A DNA stretch of 64,000 nucleotides from an uncultured Bacteroides sp. GTDB lineage: Bacteria; Bacteroidota; Bacteroidia; Bacteroidales; Bacteroidaceae. Of this stretch, positions 1 to 9,447 are shown piece by piece (within the stretch, counting starts at the first letter, position 1; every line of letters begins with the position of its first letter). Under the pieces are notes generated by a model. The model was given only the letters and a program-made list of their open reading frames with translations, searched no databases and was not told the origin of the DNA. The stretch spans positions 16,764 through 80,763 of the forward strand of contig CAAFUN010000112.1 of NCBI GenBank assembly GCA_900766195.1, read 5' to 3'. A program made the translations under genes and the position numbers.

Positions 1-255
1 GAGAAAGACATGCAGGTCACTGCCTTGGGGTTCCTCTCCCAGCATCTCGTCATACTTTTAAATCCGGCCAATCTGGTACGAGATATGTACGAGGCCTACA
101 CTAAAGTCAATTTACAAAGCAACAATTACGGATGCTTTATGCTTGGCCCTTCGGCCACAGCAGATATTGGTGCTGTAATGGTGCGTGGAGCACAAGGAGC
201 ACGCACACTTACGGTTGTGTTCATACCCGAAACCAATGAAACTGTAACGATATAA
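1..255 (+). CDS. lutC: LutC-like LUD-domain protein, 3' end only
   Basis: The frame is open from base 1 and stops at 253-255, giving the last 84 codons of a gene that begins outside the window. The segment carries GPSATADIG followed by a VRGAQGARTL stretch. This matches the C-terminal signature of the LUD domain in LutC/YkgG proteins, where GPS-x-TADIE is followed by a V-x-G-x-HG-P element. LutC is the small subunit of the LutABC iron-sulfur lactate oxidation complex in the cytoplasm. The usual HGP is AQGA here. The rest of the operon would lie upstream, so the assignment rests on this tail alone. Confidence 0.72.
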   Translation, partial: EKDMQVTALGFLSQHLVILLNPANLVRDMYEAYTKVNLQSNNYGCFMLGPSATADIGAVMVRGAQGARTLTVVFIPETNETVTI

Positions 256-300
256 CTTCGTTTCTCTTTTATATATTCTCCATACTTCCTTCCAAGCAAG

Positions 301-353
301 TCCAATGCATAAGATTGGACTTGCATTGGAGCTGTATTGGAGTTGCATTGGAT
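301..353. repeat. Four 11-base tandem repeats with hairpin potential
   Basis: ATTGGA recurs at 314, 325, 336 and 347, giving four imperfect 11-base units (310-353) of the form TTGCATTGGAG. The first arm TCCAATGCA (301-309) is perfectly complementary to TGCATTGGA at 322-330 and again at 344-352, so two alternative hairpins can form. It lies just after the lutC-like stop. A termination or mRNA end role is possible, but there is no clear T-run. Confidence 0.5.
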
Positions 354-441
354 TTATCACGAACTTACTATGAAGAATAACATGAAAAACACAGCATAGA
401 TATTTTATTCTGAAAAGGGAACAATGATTTGATAAAAAACC

Positions 442-459
442 TATATTTGTTGCAACAAA
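442..459 (+). promoter_or_regulatory. Promoter -7 box with overlapping palindrome
   Basis: TATATTTG at 442-449 fits the Bacteroides TAnnTTTG -7 element, 17 bases before the start codon of the TPR regulator. A perfect 14-base palindrome, TTTGTTGCAACAAA, covers 446-459 and overlaps the box. This is where a repressor or autoregulator could bind. No good TTTG is seen at the usual upstream spacing. Confidence 0.45.
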
Positions 460-465
460 ATCAAA

Positions 466-2211
466 ATGCGAAAGATGAAACAACTGATCAACCTTGCATT
501 GTTGCTATTCCTCTTCAGCCTTTGCGCCTGTAAAGACCACCCCTATCCACATGTCCTTGCCACGGCAGATAGTCTCACTTATGTTAACCCCGACAGTGCC
601 ATTAATCTTCTTAAACAGCTGAGGGCAGAGATGGCTCATGCACCCGAAGCCACACAAATGTATTACCGCCTGTTGCAGATAAAAGCGGCTGATAAGGCTT
701 ACGTCACCCACACATCAGACAGCATTATACTTCCCATTGTGGCATATTATGAAAAGAAAACCGACAAAGAGCATTTAATGGAAGCCTACTACTTTGCCGG
801 ACGTGTATACAGCGATCTTAGCGATGTACCACGCGCACTAAGCTACTTTCAGAAAGCAGTTGATGTCTCGCAAGGCTGCACAGACTACAGAGTAATTAGC
901 CGTATATATAGCCAGATAGGAGGACTCTTGCTGCTTCAAGACATTTACGAAGAGGCTCTCGTGGCATACCGCAAAGCTTACCTGTATAACATTCAGGCAA
1001 AAGATAGCACAGGGCTGGTACTCAACCTAAGAGACATTGCTTGGAATTATACTGCACTCAACAAAGCAGACAGTTCTTTATATTATAATAAAGCGGCATA
1101 TGCATTAGCGGAGAAGCTCAATAACCAGCGATACATGAACCTTGTACAAGGTAAATTAGCCGGATTATATATTCAGCTCAAAAAATATGATGAGGCGCGA
1201 AAAGCATTACAATCTCCTCTTCGTGATGTGGAAAAGTCAAATCAAAGTGCCATTTATTCCATCTCTGCCGATTTATATTATAATGATAATAAAACAGATT
1301 CTGCCACATTGTATGCTCAACGGGTGTTAGAGTGCGGAACTATTTACGCTCAGCAGTCTGCTCATTGGATTTTGGCACAGATTGCAGAACAAAAAGGTGA
1401 TTGCCAAACAGCAATAAAGCAGATACAGCAATATACAGTATGCACCGATTCTATACAAAAAATCACAAAGACTGCAAGCATCTACAAAATGCAGTCTCTT
1501 TACAATTATCAGCTTCGTGAAAAAGAGAATAGCCAACTAAAAGCAGAAAATGCAGAACAAAAGCTTATCATTGCATACGCATTGCTTGCCATCATAGTTC
1601 TTGTAGCCCTAACTGTGATCTACATATTGTACAATAAGCGTAAAAAAGATAAGTTACAGGTACAATTACAAAGACTGGAACAAATAAAAAATGAGCAGCA
1701 CAAAAAAAGTAATCTGTTCATTGAAGAAAACAAAAAGCGGATAGAAGAACTTGAAGCGCAGCTTGAAAAAGAAAAGGAAGAAAAGCACTCGCAACTCTTA
1801 CAACTTAAAAAACAGCAATATGAACGTAACATCACCCAGGCAATAATCAATCGTGAAGAGGAAGAAATGGCTGAAAAGCTCTTCCACAACTCCGCTATTT
1901 ATGTGCGCATACGCGAGAAAACAAACGATAAGAGGAGCAAAATGACGGAAGAAGACTGGACAGAATTAAGCACCGCCATAAACTCCACTTACAACGACTT
2001 TACATCACGCCTCCATGCATTATACCGTTTCAGTTCTATTGAAATGAAAATTTGCCTCTTGTTAAAAGCAAAAGTTCCTATCACAACTATTGCCGATCTC
2101 ACCATACGTTCCAAATCTGCCATCACTTCCGCTCGTCGAGCTATGTATGAAAAAGTACATGGAGTGAAAGGTAAACCCGAAGATTGGGATGCTTTTATCA
2201 GCTCTTTTTAA
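466..2211 (+). CDS. TPR / transmembrane / coiled-coil / HTH regulator
   Basis: This 581-residue protein starts with a lipoprotein-like signal sequence (hydrophobic core then CAC near residue 22). It continues with a periplasmic tetratricopeptide region (about 85-345; motifs such as ALSYFQKAVDVS and EEALVAYRKAY), one membrane segment (about 367-390), a charged coiled coil (about 392-465) and a C-terminal winged or LuxR-like helix-turn-helix (about 522-565; IEMKICLLLK, TIADLTIRSKSAI). Proteins of this build are common in Bacteroides and are thought to couple an envelope signal directly to transcription. It lies upstream of, and co-oriented with, the barrel cluster, so it probably regulates that cluster. 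The ligand is unknown. Confidence 0.8.
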   Translation: MRKMKQLINLALLLFLFSLCACKDHPYPHVLATADSLTYVNPDSAINLLKQLRAEMAHAPEATQMYYRLLQIKAADKAYVTHTSDSIILPIVAYYEKKTDKEHLMEAYYFAGRVYSDLSDVPRALSYFQKAVDVSQGCTDYRVISRIYSQIGGLLLLQDIYEEALVAYRKAYLYNIQAKDSTGLVLNLRDIAWNYTALNKADSSLYYNKAAYALAEKLNNQRYMNLVQGKLAGLYIQLKKYDEARKALQSPLRDVEKSNQSAIYSISADLYYNDNKTDSATLYAQRVLECGTIYAQQSAHWILAQIAEQKGDCQTAIKQIQQYTVCTDSIQKITKTASIYKMQSLYNYQLREKENSQLKAENAEQKLIIAYALLAIIVLVALTVIYILYNKRKKDKLQVQLQRLEQIKNEQHKKSNLFIEENKKRIEELEAQLEKEKEEKHSQLLQLKKQQYERNITQAIINREEEEMAEKLFHNSAIYVRIREKTNDKRSKMTEEDWTELSTAINSTYNDFTSRLHALYRFSSIEMKICLLLKAKVPITTIADLTIRSKSAITSARRAMYEKVHGVKGKPEDWDAFISSF

Positions 2212-2297
2212 TAGCATCTACATCTAAAAAGAACAGTTTAACGCATTCCCGCACAAAAACCGCACAAGAATGCAGTAAGTGCAACTAATAAGTATCT

Positions 2298-2305
2298 TAT
2301 TTTTG
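2298..2305 (+). promoter_or_regulatory. Putative -7 box for the barrel cluster
   Basis: TATTTTTG matches TAnnTTTG and is followed by GC, as in many Bacteroides promoters. It lies 33 bases before the small peptide gene and after the stop of the TPR regulator. No clear TTTG is visible about 20 bases upstream, so the -33 element is weak or an activator is needed. Confidence 0.4.
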
Positions 2306-2338
2306 CAAGCATTAGATCAACTCAAAAAAAACGTTAGC

Positions 2339-2491
2339 ATGAAACAAGTATTATTAGGACTCTTATTTGCATTATTCTGTGCTCAAGTATGCAGTGAAGA
2401 AGAAAATATTCAACTTCAAACCAGCATAAGAAGCATAGACATTTGTTCATTATTTATTATCCCCATCGCTGCACATAAAAGTAGCATCTAA
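2339..2491 (+). CDS. Small secreted-looking peptide, 50 residues
   Basis: The frame encodes a 50-residue peptide with Lys near the N-terminus, a hydrophobic core (VLLGLLFALFCAQVC), an acidic step (SEEEN) and a second hydrophobic patch near the end. It resembles a signal peptide followed by a short mature peptide. Its stop lies 4 bases before the ATG of the first beta-barrel gene, so translation could be coupled. I chose the ATG at 2339 because the upstream extension has no signal-peptide character. I do not recognise a family. It could be a precursor of a secreted peptide, a leader peptide or a chance ORF. Its place between a TPR sensor-regulator and an outer membrane barrel is suggestive. 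Confidence 0.42.
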   Translation: MKQVLLGLLFALFCAQVCSEEENIQLQTSIRSIDICSLFIIPIAAHKSSI

Positions 2492-2495
2492 TAAT

Positions 2496-4796
2496 ATGAA
2501 AACAATAATTCTACTAACCTTCGGATGCCTTTTCGCTGCATTTGCCACAGCTCAACAAATAACAGGGAAAGTTCTGGATAATGAAAAAAATCCAGTACCA
2601 TACTGCAACGCTGTACTACTTACACTACCCGATTCCACCTTTATTCAAGGTGTAATTACAGACGAGAACGGAGCTTTTTCAATACCTAATAATGACAAAC
2701 GACAAAAACTATTGAAAATATCCTGCTTGGGATATGAGACGTTCTATGCTCATTGCACAGAAGGTAATGTTGGCATAGTCACCTTACAAGCGTCTTCCAT
2801 CTTGCTTGCAGAGGCGGTAGTGACAGCAGATCGAAAAATAAACAAGATGCGCAATGGCAATATTGTGACAGATATAGCAAACTCCTCATTGAAGAAGGAA
2901 TACAAGGCAATGGATATCCTTAAGAAAATACCGGGAATGACCACCTCACAAGGAAAGCTTGAAGTATTCGGACTTGGCGAACCGATAGTGTACATCAATA
3001 ATAAAAAGGTGAATAACAAGGAAGAGATCAATATGCTGGATCCCAAGAATATAAAAGAGATAGAGCTGATTACCAATCCCGGAGCCAAGTATGATGCCTC
3101 AGGAAAAGCTGTATTGAAGATTGTGACTTTAAATAGAGAGGATGGATGGAATACCAAAGTGGATTTAACGGCAACCCGCTCTCGCAAGTTCAGTAATGGA
3201 GAAGGATTAGCCATCAATTATAAAAAGAAAGGACTGTCTCTTTCCGGCTTGTATAACTTCGAAGACCATAGAGGAAAAAGCAAGCAAGATTTCATAAATA
3301 CAGTAGAGGACAAAGATGTTCTATGGAAATACAACGATAAGTTACGTTCGGACAATACGGATAAGCAACACAACTATCAAATTGGAGCCGATTATTCCAT
3401 CACAGAAAATCATAGCATAGGCATTCAATACAACGGAACAGACGATAAACTCAAAAGTAATGCCAATGACATTCAAAGCGTTTACAAACAAGAGAGTCCA
3501 TTCTCGGAAATCACTTCTAAAAGCCTGTATGATATAAAGTCGAACCGGAACCATGTGAATATGTTCTATATTGGAAAACTTTCGCGAAAACTCTCTATGG
3601 AGGTTGATGCAGACTATGTAAAGAGCAAAAACGACCAACAGCAGGCAGTCTCCGAAAAAAGTAATGAAGGCAATGATAATGTGGATATTACAACAAAGAC
3701 AAATAGCAAGTTAAAAGCAGCAAAGGCTGAGTTCAACTACAAAACGGACAAAGCAGGAACAATTACAGCAGGAGGAGAACTCAGCCGAATTGACGTAGAC
3801 GGCTGGCTGAAGAATCCCGATAACAGTGTGAAAAGTACTGATTTCACCAACAAAGAAGATAAACAAGCCTACTATCTGATGTACAACATTAATCTGGGGC
3901 GGTATAACGTAAATGCCGGCTGTCGGTATGAAGTAATCAAGTCAGAGATGAATGACCTGCTAAACCCTGATAACAATATTCGCAGGAATTATCACGACTG
4001 GTTTCCAAGTGCATCCGTATCGGCTACTTTTGGGCAGTTAAATTCATCCCTTTCCTATTCGGTAAGAACTACCCGACCGGCATTCAGCCGTTTGAACAGT
4101 AATGTGTATTACAACAATAAACACATGATACAAATTGGCAATCCACAGCTACAACCCTCCATGTCACACAACATCCAGTTGTTACTCAACTACAAGACAC
4201 TGGTGTTCAAGCTTGGGTATTCATACATGAAAGATTACATCAATTCGGTCTTTTCATCCGAAGGCAATGTCATTATAGTCAGTTGGAAGAATTTTAATAA
4301 CTCACAGCAGTTTAGAGGAAACATCAGTTATACCAAGACAATAGGCATTTGGAACACAACATTGGCAGGAGGCATCACCTTGCCCCGCTTAAAAATAGAA
4401 TATCAAGGCAACCAATACAATAATGACAAAGTCAAGTACTACGTTCAGTGCAACAATTACTTTAATTTGCCAAAAGAATTCACCCTCTCTCTTGACTATA
4501 CTTACGACAACGGTGGAAGTATAGGCATTTATAAATTCAAGCCCTATCATTCACTCAATTTTGGGATACAGAAGTCCTGCTTTAGCGACAAACTGAATAT
4601 CGGTTTAACGATCAATGATATATTCCGGACAATGGTATATAAATATGATTCGCGTATGGGCAATATCTATTTCCATCAGAAAGAAGATCAGGATGAACGC
4701 TTTGCCTCTATCAATATTGTATATCGGTTGAATAATATGAAAAGCAAATATCGTGGCAGTGGAGCTGCAAACAGTGATATAAAGAGATTGCAATAA
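2496..4796 (+). CDS. Outer membrane beta-barrel protein (first of three)
   Basis: This 766-residue protein has a signal peptide ending near FATAQ, a carboxypeptidase-regulatory-like beta-sandwich (about 20-100; ITGKVLDNEKNPV), a plug-like region (about 110-210; the YINNKKV and NPGAKYDASGKAV elements) and a long C-terminal barrel. The layout matches the outer membrane protein beta-barrel family related to TonB-dependent receptors, and it has no SusD partner. The C-terminus runs past the last strand into KYRGSGAANSDIKRLQ, a tail shared with the next gene. It probably imports or senses a ligand across the outer membrane. The substrate is unknown. Confidence 0.85.
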   Translation: MKTIILLTFGCLFAAFATAQQITGKVLDNEKNPVPYCNAVLLTLPDSTFIQGVITDENGAFSIPNNDKRQKLLKISCLGYETFYAHCTEGNVGIVTLQASSILLAEAVVTADRKINKMRNGNIVTDIANSSLKKEYKAMDILKKIPGMTTSQGKLEVFGLGEPIVYINNKKVNNKEEINMLDPKNIKEIELITNPGAKYDASGKAVLKIVTLNREDGWNTKVDLTATRSRKFSNGEGLAINYKKKGLSLSGLYNFEDHRGKSKQDFINTVEDKDVLWKYNDKLRSDNTDKQHNYQIGADYSITENHSIGIQYNGTDDKLKSNANDIQSVYKQESPFSEITSKSLYDIKSNRNHVNMFYIGKLSRKLSMEVDADYVKSKNDQQQAVSEKSNEGNDNVDITTKTNSKLKAAKAEFNYKTDKAGTITAGGELSRIDVDGWLKNPDNSVKSTDFTNKEDKQAYYLMYNINLGRYNVNAGCRYEVIKSEMNDLLNPDNNIRRNYHDWFPSASVSATFGQLNSSLSYSVRTTRPAFSRLNSNVYYNNKHMIQIGNPQLQPSMSHNIQLLLNYKTLVFKLGYSYMKDYINSVFSSEGNVIIVSWKNFNNSQQFRGNISYTKTIGIWNTTLAGGITLPRLKIEYQGNQYNNDKVKYYVQCNNYFNLPKEFTLSLDYTYDNGGSIGIYKFKPYHSLNFGIQKSCFSDKLNIGLTINDIFRTMVYKYDSRMGNIYFHQKEDQDERFASINIVYRLNNMKSKYRGSGAANSDIKRLQ

Positions 4797-4816
4797 TACA
4801 TAATCAAAGATACACT

Positions 4817-7138
4817 ATGAAGAAAATCGTTTTCATCTTAATTCTATTTCTCTCGTCATTGTCCGGTGTGGCGCAAATTACAAATGTAACAGGAAGAGTG
4901 CAGGAAGCTAACGGCAGTCCGCTGGAGTTTGTAAATGTGGTACTGCTATCACTACCCGATTCCACCTTTGTAGGTGGGGTGACATCAGACCAAACAGGGA
5001 AATTCTCCATCAAGCTCAATAAGCCGTATTCCACGCTGATACTTAAAACATCTTATCTGGGATATAGCAACAGTTTTAAGAAAATAACAGCAAATGATGC
5101 GGGAGCAATTGTGATGTCTGAAGCAGAGCAGATGCTGGAAGCAATTGTGGTGAAAGGAACAAGAAATCATTTTAAGATGGAAAATGGGGGAATATCTGCT
5201 GACATAGCAAACAGCCCGCTGAAGAATATAGGTACGGCCAATGAGGTATTGGAGAAGCTGCCTTTCGTGGTGAAAGAAGGAGATGCTTTTACCGTACTCG
5301 GCAAAGGCAAACCGCTCATCTACATCAACAACCGACTGGTGAGAAATGAAAACGAACTGGAAAGACTGTCATCGGGAAACATCAAAAAGGTAACCGTCAT
5401 TACCAATCCGGGACCAGAGTATGACGCCACCGTCAGTGCCGTAATCCGTATTGAAGCGGTTCGTCCTCCGGGTGAAGGAGTGGGCGGTGAAGTGTTTGGA
5501 AGGGTAAAAGCAGCCAGGCAGCTATCGGCCGATGGAAGCATAGACTTGAACTATCGTAAAAACAAGTTTGATGTATTTGCTTATTATGGATATACAGAAG
5601 ATAGGCGAAAGACTAAATTAGAGTTGGAACAAAGTTTGAAAAGTAATAAGCAAGCCACTGTTATAAAGAGCACAGACAAAGAAAAGAGTCGTCGCAGAGA
5701 ACACTACGTAGAAACAGGATTCAATTATGAATTCAACGAGCACCATTCGGCAGGTGCAAAATACACCTATGACGATACTCCATATGGAAAAGTAGACATG
5801 AAGATGCAAAGCAATGTATATGCAAATGATACAGAGATAGAAGGCTTTCCGACTACAATCTTGGTAGATCTCGATAGAAATTCTCATTTGCTAAACACTT
5901 ACTATGTAGGCGATATAACCAATTGGTTGAAGGCACAACTTGACTTTGACTATGCCAAAGGGAACAATAAAACAGATCAGAACTCATGGTCGGAAAGGAA
6001 AACTGATGAAAAAGTGAACACTCGCTCCATACAAGATTATCATCTTTCTGCTGGCAAGCTCACACTCACTTCCCCGTTGTGGCGAGGTGAATTGAAATAC
6101 GGAACGGAATTCAGCCGGACAAACAATGAACAAAAATACATAGTCTTTGATAATGAAGGGGCCGAAGATCTGAAATCCAACACCAACCGCTCTAAGCAAC
6201 ACATGTTTGCCACGTATGCCAATTACTCTAAAAGTATCGGTAAATGGACATTGGGAGCAGGCATGCGTTATGAAAATACCGGATTTGATTATTATGAAAA
6301 TGGGAAAAAGATAGATGAACAGAGCCGTACTTACAAAGACTTCTTCCCCAACGCTTCCGTAAGCTATCGTGACGAAAAGCTACAAATGATGTTAGGCTAT
6401 CGTTCCACCATTCAACGTCCCAGTTATTACCAACTCAGGAACAGCATACAGTATGACAATCCATACACGTATGAAGCAGGAAATCCGTATCTGAAACCGA
6501 CAAAGACAGATGACCTCACCTACTCATTGCTATGGGGAAAAGTGAAACTGATGGCATCATACAAATGGTATGACAACCTGATACTGTTTCTGCCGGGTCA
6601 GTATAAGGACAAAGACATTATCATGTTTCAGCCCGAGAATCTGAAGCATGCACAGAACCTATCTACATACCTCTATTATTCTCCACGCATCGGAATATGG
6701 GAGCCTGTGGCTGGTGTGGGAATAGCAAAAGACTACCTCAACTACAAAAGAGAAGAGAAGCAGAGTTATGAAAAGCCTTATTTTAACTACAGCCTACAAA
6801 ACACACTCCATTTGCCGGCAGGTTTCACGGTAATGATAGACTTTCAAGGAAATTCAAGAGGACATTCCACACTCAACTACATGTATGACAACTTCAGGAT
6901 GGATATGCGGGTTACCAAAACATTCATGGACGGCAGACTTATATTGAACATGAGGGGAACGGACATTACAGGCTCTTACCGTCAGAAATACCGGATGGAT
7001 GTATATCCGGTAGGTTCGTTCATCAATAAAGATCTGGATAGTCGCTCCTTCCAATTATCTCTAAAGTATAAATTCAATGCTTCACGGAGTAAGTACAAAG
7101 GAAGTTCGGCATCGGAGGAAGAAAGACAACGCATGTAA
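4817..7138 (+). CDS. Outer membrane beta-barrel protein (second of three)
   Basis: This is a 773-residue paralogue of the upstream barrel with the same order: signal peptide, carboxypeptidase-regulatory-like domain (VTGRVQEANGSPL), plug-like region (YINNRLV, NPGPEYDATVSAV) and barrel. It shares LPDSTF in the first domain and the C-terminal tail (SKYKGSSASEEERQRM) with the first copy. The intergenic gap is 20 bases, so the two are almost surely one transcript. The divergence between copies suggests old duplication with separate ligands rather than a recent copy. Confidence 0.85.
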   Translation: MKKIVFILILFLSSLSGVAQITNVTGRVQEANGSPLEFVNVVLLSLPDSTFVGGVTSDQTGKFSIKLNKPYSTLILKTSYLGYSNSFKKITANDAGAIVMSEAEQMLEAIVVKGTRNHFKMENGGISADIANSPLKNIGTANEVLEKLPFVVKEGDAFTVLGKGKPLIYINNRLVRNENELERLSSGNIKKVTVITNPGPEYDATVSAVIRIEAVRPPGEGVGGEVFGRVKAARQLSADGSIDLNYRKNKFDVFAYYGYTEDRRKTKLELEQSLKSNKQATVIKSTDKEKSRRREHYVETGFNYEFNEHHSAGAKYTYDDTPYGKVDMKMQSNVYANDTEIEGFPTTILVDLDRNSHLLNTYYVGDITNWLKAQLDFDYAKGNNKTDQNSWSERKTDEKVNTRSIQDYHLSAGKLTLTSPLWRGELKYGTEFSRTNNEQKYIVFDNEGAEDLKSNTNRSKQHMFATYANYSKSIGKWTLGAGMRYENTGFDYYENGKKIDEQSRTYKDFFPNASVSYRDEKLQMMLGYRSTIQRPSYYQLRNSIQYDNPYTYEAGNPYLKPTKTDDLTYSLLWGKVKLMASYKWYDNLILFLPGQYKDKDIIMFQPENLKHAQNLSTYLYYSPRIGIWEPVAGVGIAKDYLNYKREEKQSYEKPYFNYSLQNTLHLPAGFTVMIDFQGNSRGHSTLNYMYDNFRMDMRVTKTFMDGRLILNMRGTDITGSYRQKYRMDVYPVGSFINKDLDSRSFQLSLKYKFNASRSKYKGSSASEEERQRM

Positions 7139-7151
7139 AATAACAGACATC

Positions 7152-9428
7152 ATGAAAAGAATTGGAATTCTAACCTTAATTATTTTATATACAGTTGTTC
7201 TGCATGCGCAGAACTTCACTCTTAAAGGCATTGTGCTAGATAAAAGCAAACAACCGGTATCGTATGTATCGGTGGCATTGCTCGCTTCTGACAGTACTAC
7301 CCTAGTGACAGGTGCAATCAGCGATGATAAAGGACAATTCCAATTGTCTAATATTAAAGCCGGAAAATATTGCATATCCCTGAGTTTCATTGGCTTCAAG
7401 CCGTTGAAAGAAAAGATTGTAGTGAATGCAGACATCGAACGTTCCTTCGTGCTGGACGATGATGCTGTTGCTTTAAACGAAGTAGTGGTAAAAACCAACC
7501 GAAGCAATATCATCAAGCAATCGGCAGCCGGGCAAACTTTCATGCTCTCGGAAAGTGCATTGAAGAAAAAAGATGTACTGGATGCCTTACAGGAAGTTCC
7601 TTCTCTGGCCATAGATCCCGGAACAAGGAAAATCACGCTGAATGATGGTAGCAAGCCGCTCATTCTGATTAACGGCATAAGAAAAGAGGGAGGAATATCC
7701 GCCATCAATTCCGAGGATATTCTGTCGGTGGAAGTGATACCCACTTCTTCCGCCGAATTCTTGAGAGAAGGATATACCAGTGTTGTTAACATCAAAGTGA
7801 AGAAAAGCAATAAAGCTTATACATCATTCAACGGGGGAGTCAACACAAGTCCCACACTCTTGTTTGGGATTGCCGATGCTTCATTGGAATTCGGCAACAG
7901 CAAATCTTCTTTCTACATATCAGGGCAGACCTTCACCTTCTTAAACAACAAATCGGATATGTTGGAGACAAGCCGGACAGCAGAAAGCAGCAGAAAGGTG
8001 CAATACAAACGAGAGGGAGATTACACCGATACTTATTGGGCAATAGGTGGTGACAGAAACTGGTCGGAGAAAGACTACACTTCATTCAGTGCCACATTCG
8101 ACTATATTCCACAAAACAATAATGCTAATGGCAAAACTGAAATGAACAATGCTGCAACGACCAACTCTTCCGATTATGATTATACAAGAGATTATAATGA
8201 TAAATCGTGGACGGGTACAGCCAACCTCTACCACAAGCACAGTTTCACAGCATCAACATTAGACTTCCTGCTGCAACTCACACTCAGTAAAAACAAAAAT
8301 GAAGTGAACCAATTGGAAAAAGGGAAAAATGAGTTGACCTATAACTTCAACTTCAAGAATCACCACACAGGAGTAGCCTTCACACCCTCGTATCAATTTA
8401 CAATATCAGGCTTCAAAATAAAAACAGGCATCAACAATTACTATCAATACAACAAGATTTACCAAAATGAAGGGGTTAAATCGGAATTTGTGCATAAAGA
8501 GTGGAATGAATATGCTTTCATAGACATAAGCAGAGCATGGGAACATTTCTCATTGGCTGTATCGGCAGGTGCGGATGCCGTCTTCCGTGACATTAACGAT
8601 TATTCGGATTACTATTTAAGACTCAGACCTGTAGTAAATATGAACTATAGATTCAACAGTCATCATGCCCTTACTTTAAATTACAGCATGCAATCCACAC
8701 CTCCCGATGTTGTTCAGCTAAATCCATACAACACGTCTTCGGACACGTTATCAATCATTACGGGTAATCCGTCGTTGAAACCCTACAGAACACAGCAAAT
8801 CCGCCTCAACTATTCGTTTTCTATGGGACATTTCTACATAGAACCTGCTATCAGATACAGGCGGCTAAGCAACAGTATTGTTACTGCAGGCCAAGAGACG
8901 TCCGAAGGATATGTGCAATCGCTGGCAAATGCAGGTCACAACAATCTATGGTCGGGATTACTCACTTTCAGGTATACTCTAGGAAGGTATGGATTTATCG
9001 GGTGGAACGCTGGGTACAACAGCATTCGTTTTCCTGACATCTCACAGAAGAACAACTACTGGGACGGCAGAATAAATTGGGGTTTGAATTATGGTAAATT
9101 CAGTCTTTCCGGTTTTTATGGACTTCCAACACATACGTATGACCTATACAAACACTCCAAATCTTCACCGGAATCATGGTGCACACTCTCCTATTCTGCT
9201 TCACAAAGCTTAAATGTATCGGTAGGCATGCGATATGTAGGCGACAAAAGCCATATTCAACGCTGGGTCAATATGCCCAATTATTCATCTTATTACGACA
9301 ACAGCTTCACCAATAGGGGAAATATTGTCATGATAGGGGTACGTTATAAGTTCCAGAGCAATAAGCCAGATCGCTCTATTAAAAAGTTAGAAAACGATGA
9401 TAAAGGATTCAGAGTGATTAGTGAATAA
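7152..9428 (+). CDS. Outer membrane beta-barrel protein (third of three)
   Basis: This 758-residue protein starts at the ATG at 7152, which gives a good signal peptide ending at LHAQ. The longer frame from 7077 would add a charged stretch that overlaps the previous gene. The regulatory-like domain (LKGIVLDKSKQPV), plug-like region (LILINGIRKEGG) and barrel follow. It belongs to the same family as the two preceding genes but is more diverged, and it lacks the KY(R/K)GSxA tail. It is 13 bases downstream of the second copy and 19 bases before the S41 peptidase gene, so it sits in the middle of one operon. Confidence 0.83.
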   Translation: MKRIGILTLIILYTVVLHAQNFTLKGIVLDKSKQPVSYVSVALLASDSTTLVTGAISDDKGQFQLSNIKAGKYCISLSFIGFKPLKEKIVVNADIERSFVLDDDAVALNEVVVKTNRSNIIKQSAAGQTFMLSESALKKKDVLDALQEVPSLAIDPGTRKITLNDGSKPLILINGIRKEGGISAINSEDILSVEVIPTSSAEFLREGYTSVVNIKVKKSNKAYTSFNGGVNTSPTLLFGIADASLEFGNSKSSFYISGQTFTFLNNKSDMLETSRTAESSRKVQYKREGDYTDTYWAIGGDRNWSEKDYTSFSATFDYIPQNNNANGKTEMNNAATTNSSDYDYTRDYNDKSWTGTANLYHKHSFTASTLDFLLQLTLSKNKNEVNQLEKGKNELTYNFNFKNHHTGVAFTPSYQFTISGFKIKTGINNYYQYNKIYQNEGVKSEFVHKEWNEYAFIDISRAWEHFSLAVSAGADAVFRDINDYSDYYLRLRPVVNMNYRFNSHHALTLNYSMQSTPPDVVQLNPYNTSSDTLSIITGNPSLKPYRTQQIRLNYSFSMGHFYIEPAIRYRRLSNSIVTAGQETSEGYVQSLANAGHNNLWSGLLTFRYTLGRYGFIGWNAGYNSIRFPDISQKNNYWDGRINWGLNYGKFSLSGFYGLPTHTYDLYKHSKSSPESWCTLSYSASQSLNVSVGMRYVGDKSHIQRWVNMPNYSSYYDNSFTNRGNIVMIGVRYKFQSNKPDRSIKKLENDDKGFRVISE

Positions 9429-9447
9429 CAAATTAAATTCAAGAATT

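Noticed and set aside
310..353. Short tandem repeats as a CRISPR array
   Set aside because: Units are 11 bases without spacers and no cas gene is near.
7082..7810. 242-codon minus-strand open frame
   Set aside because: It lies wholly opposite the third barrel gene and its protein lacks any domain pattern. It is a shadow of the plus-strand gene.
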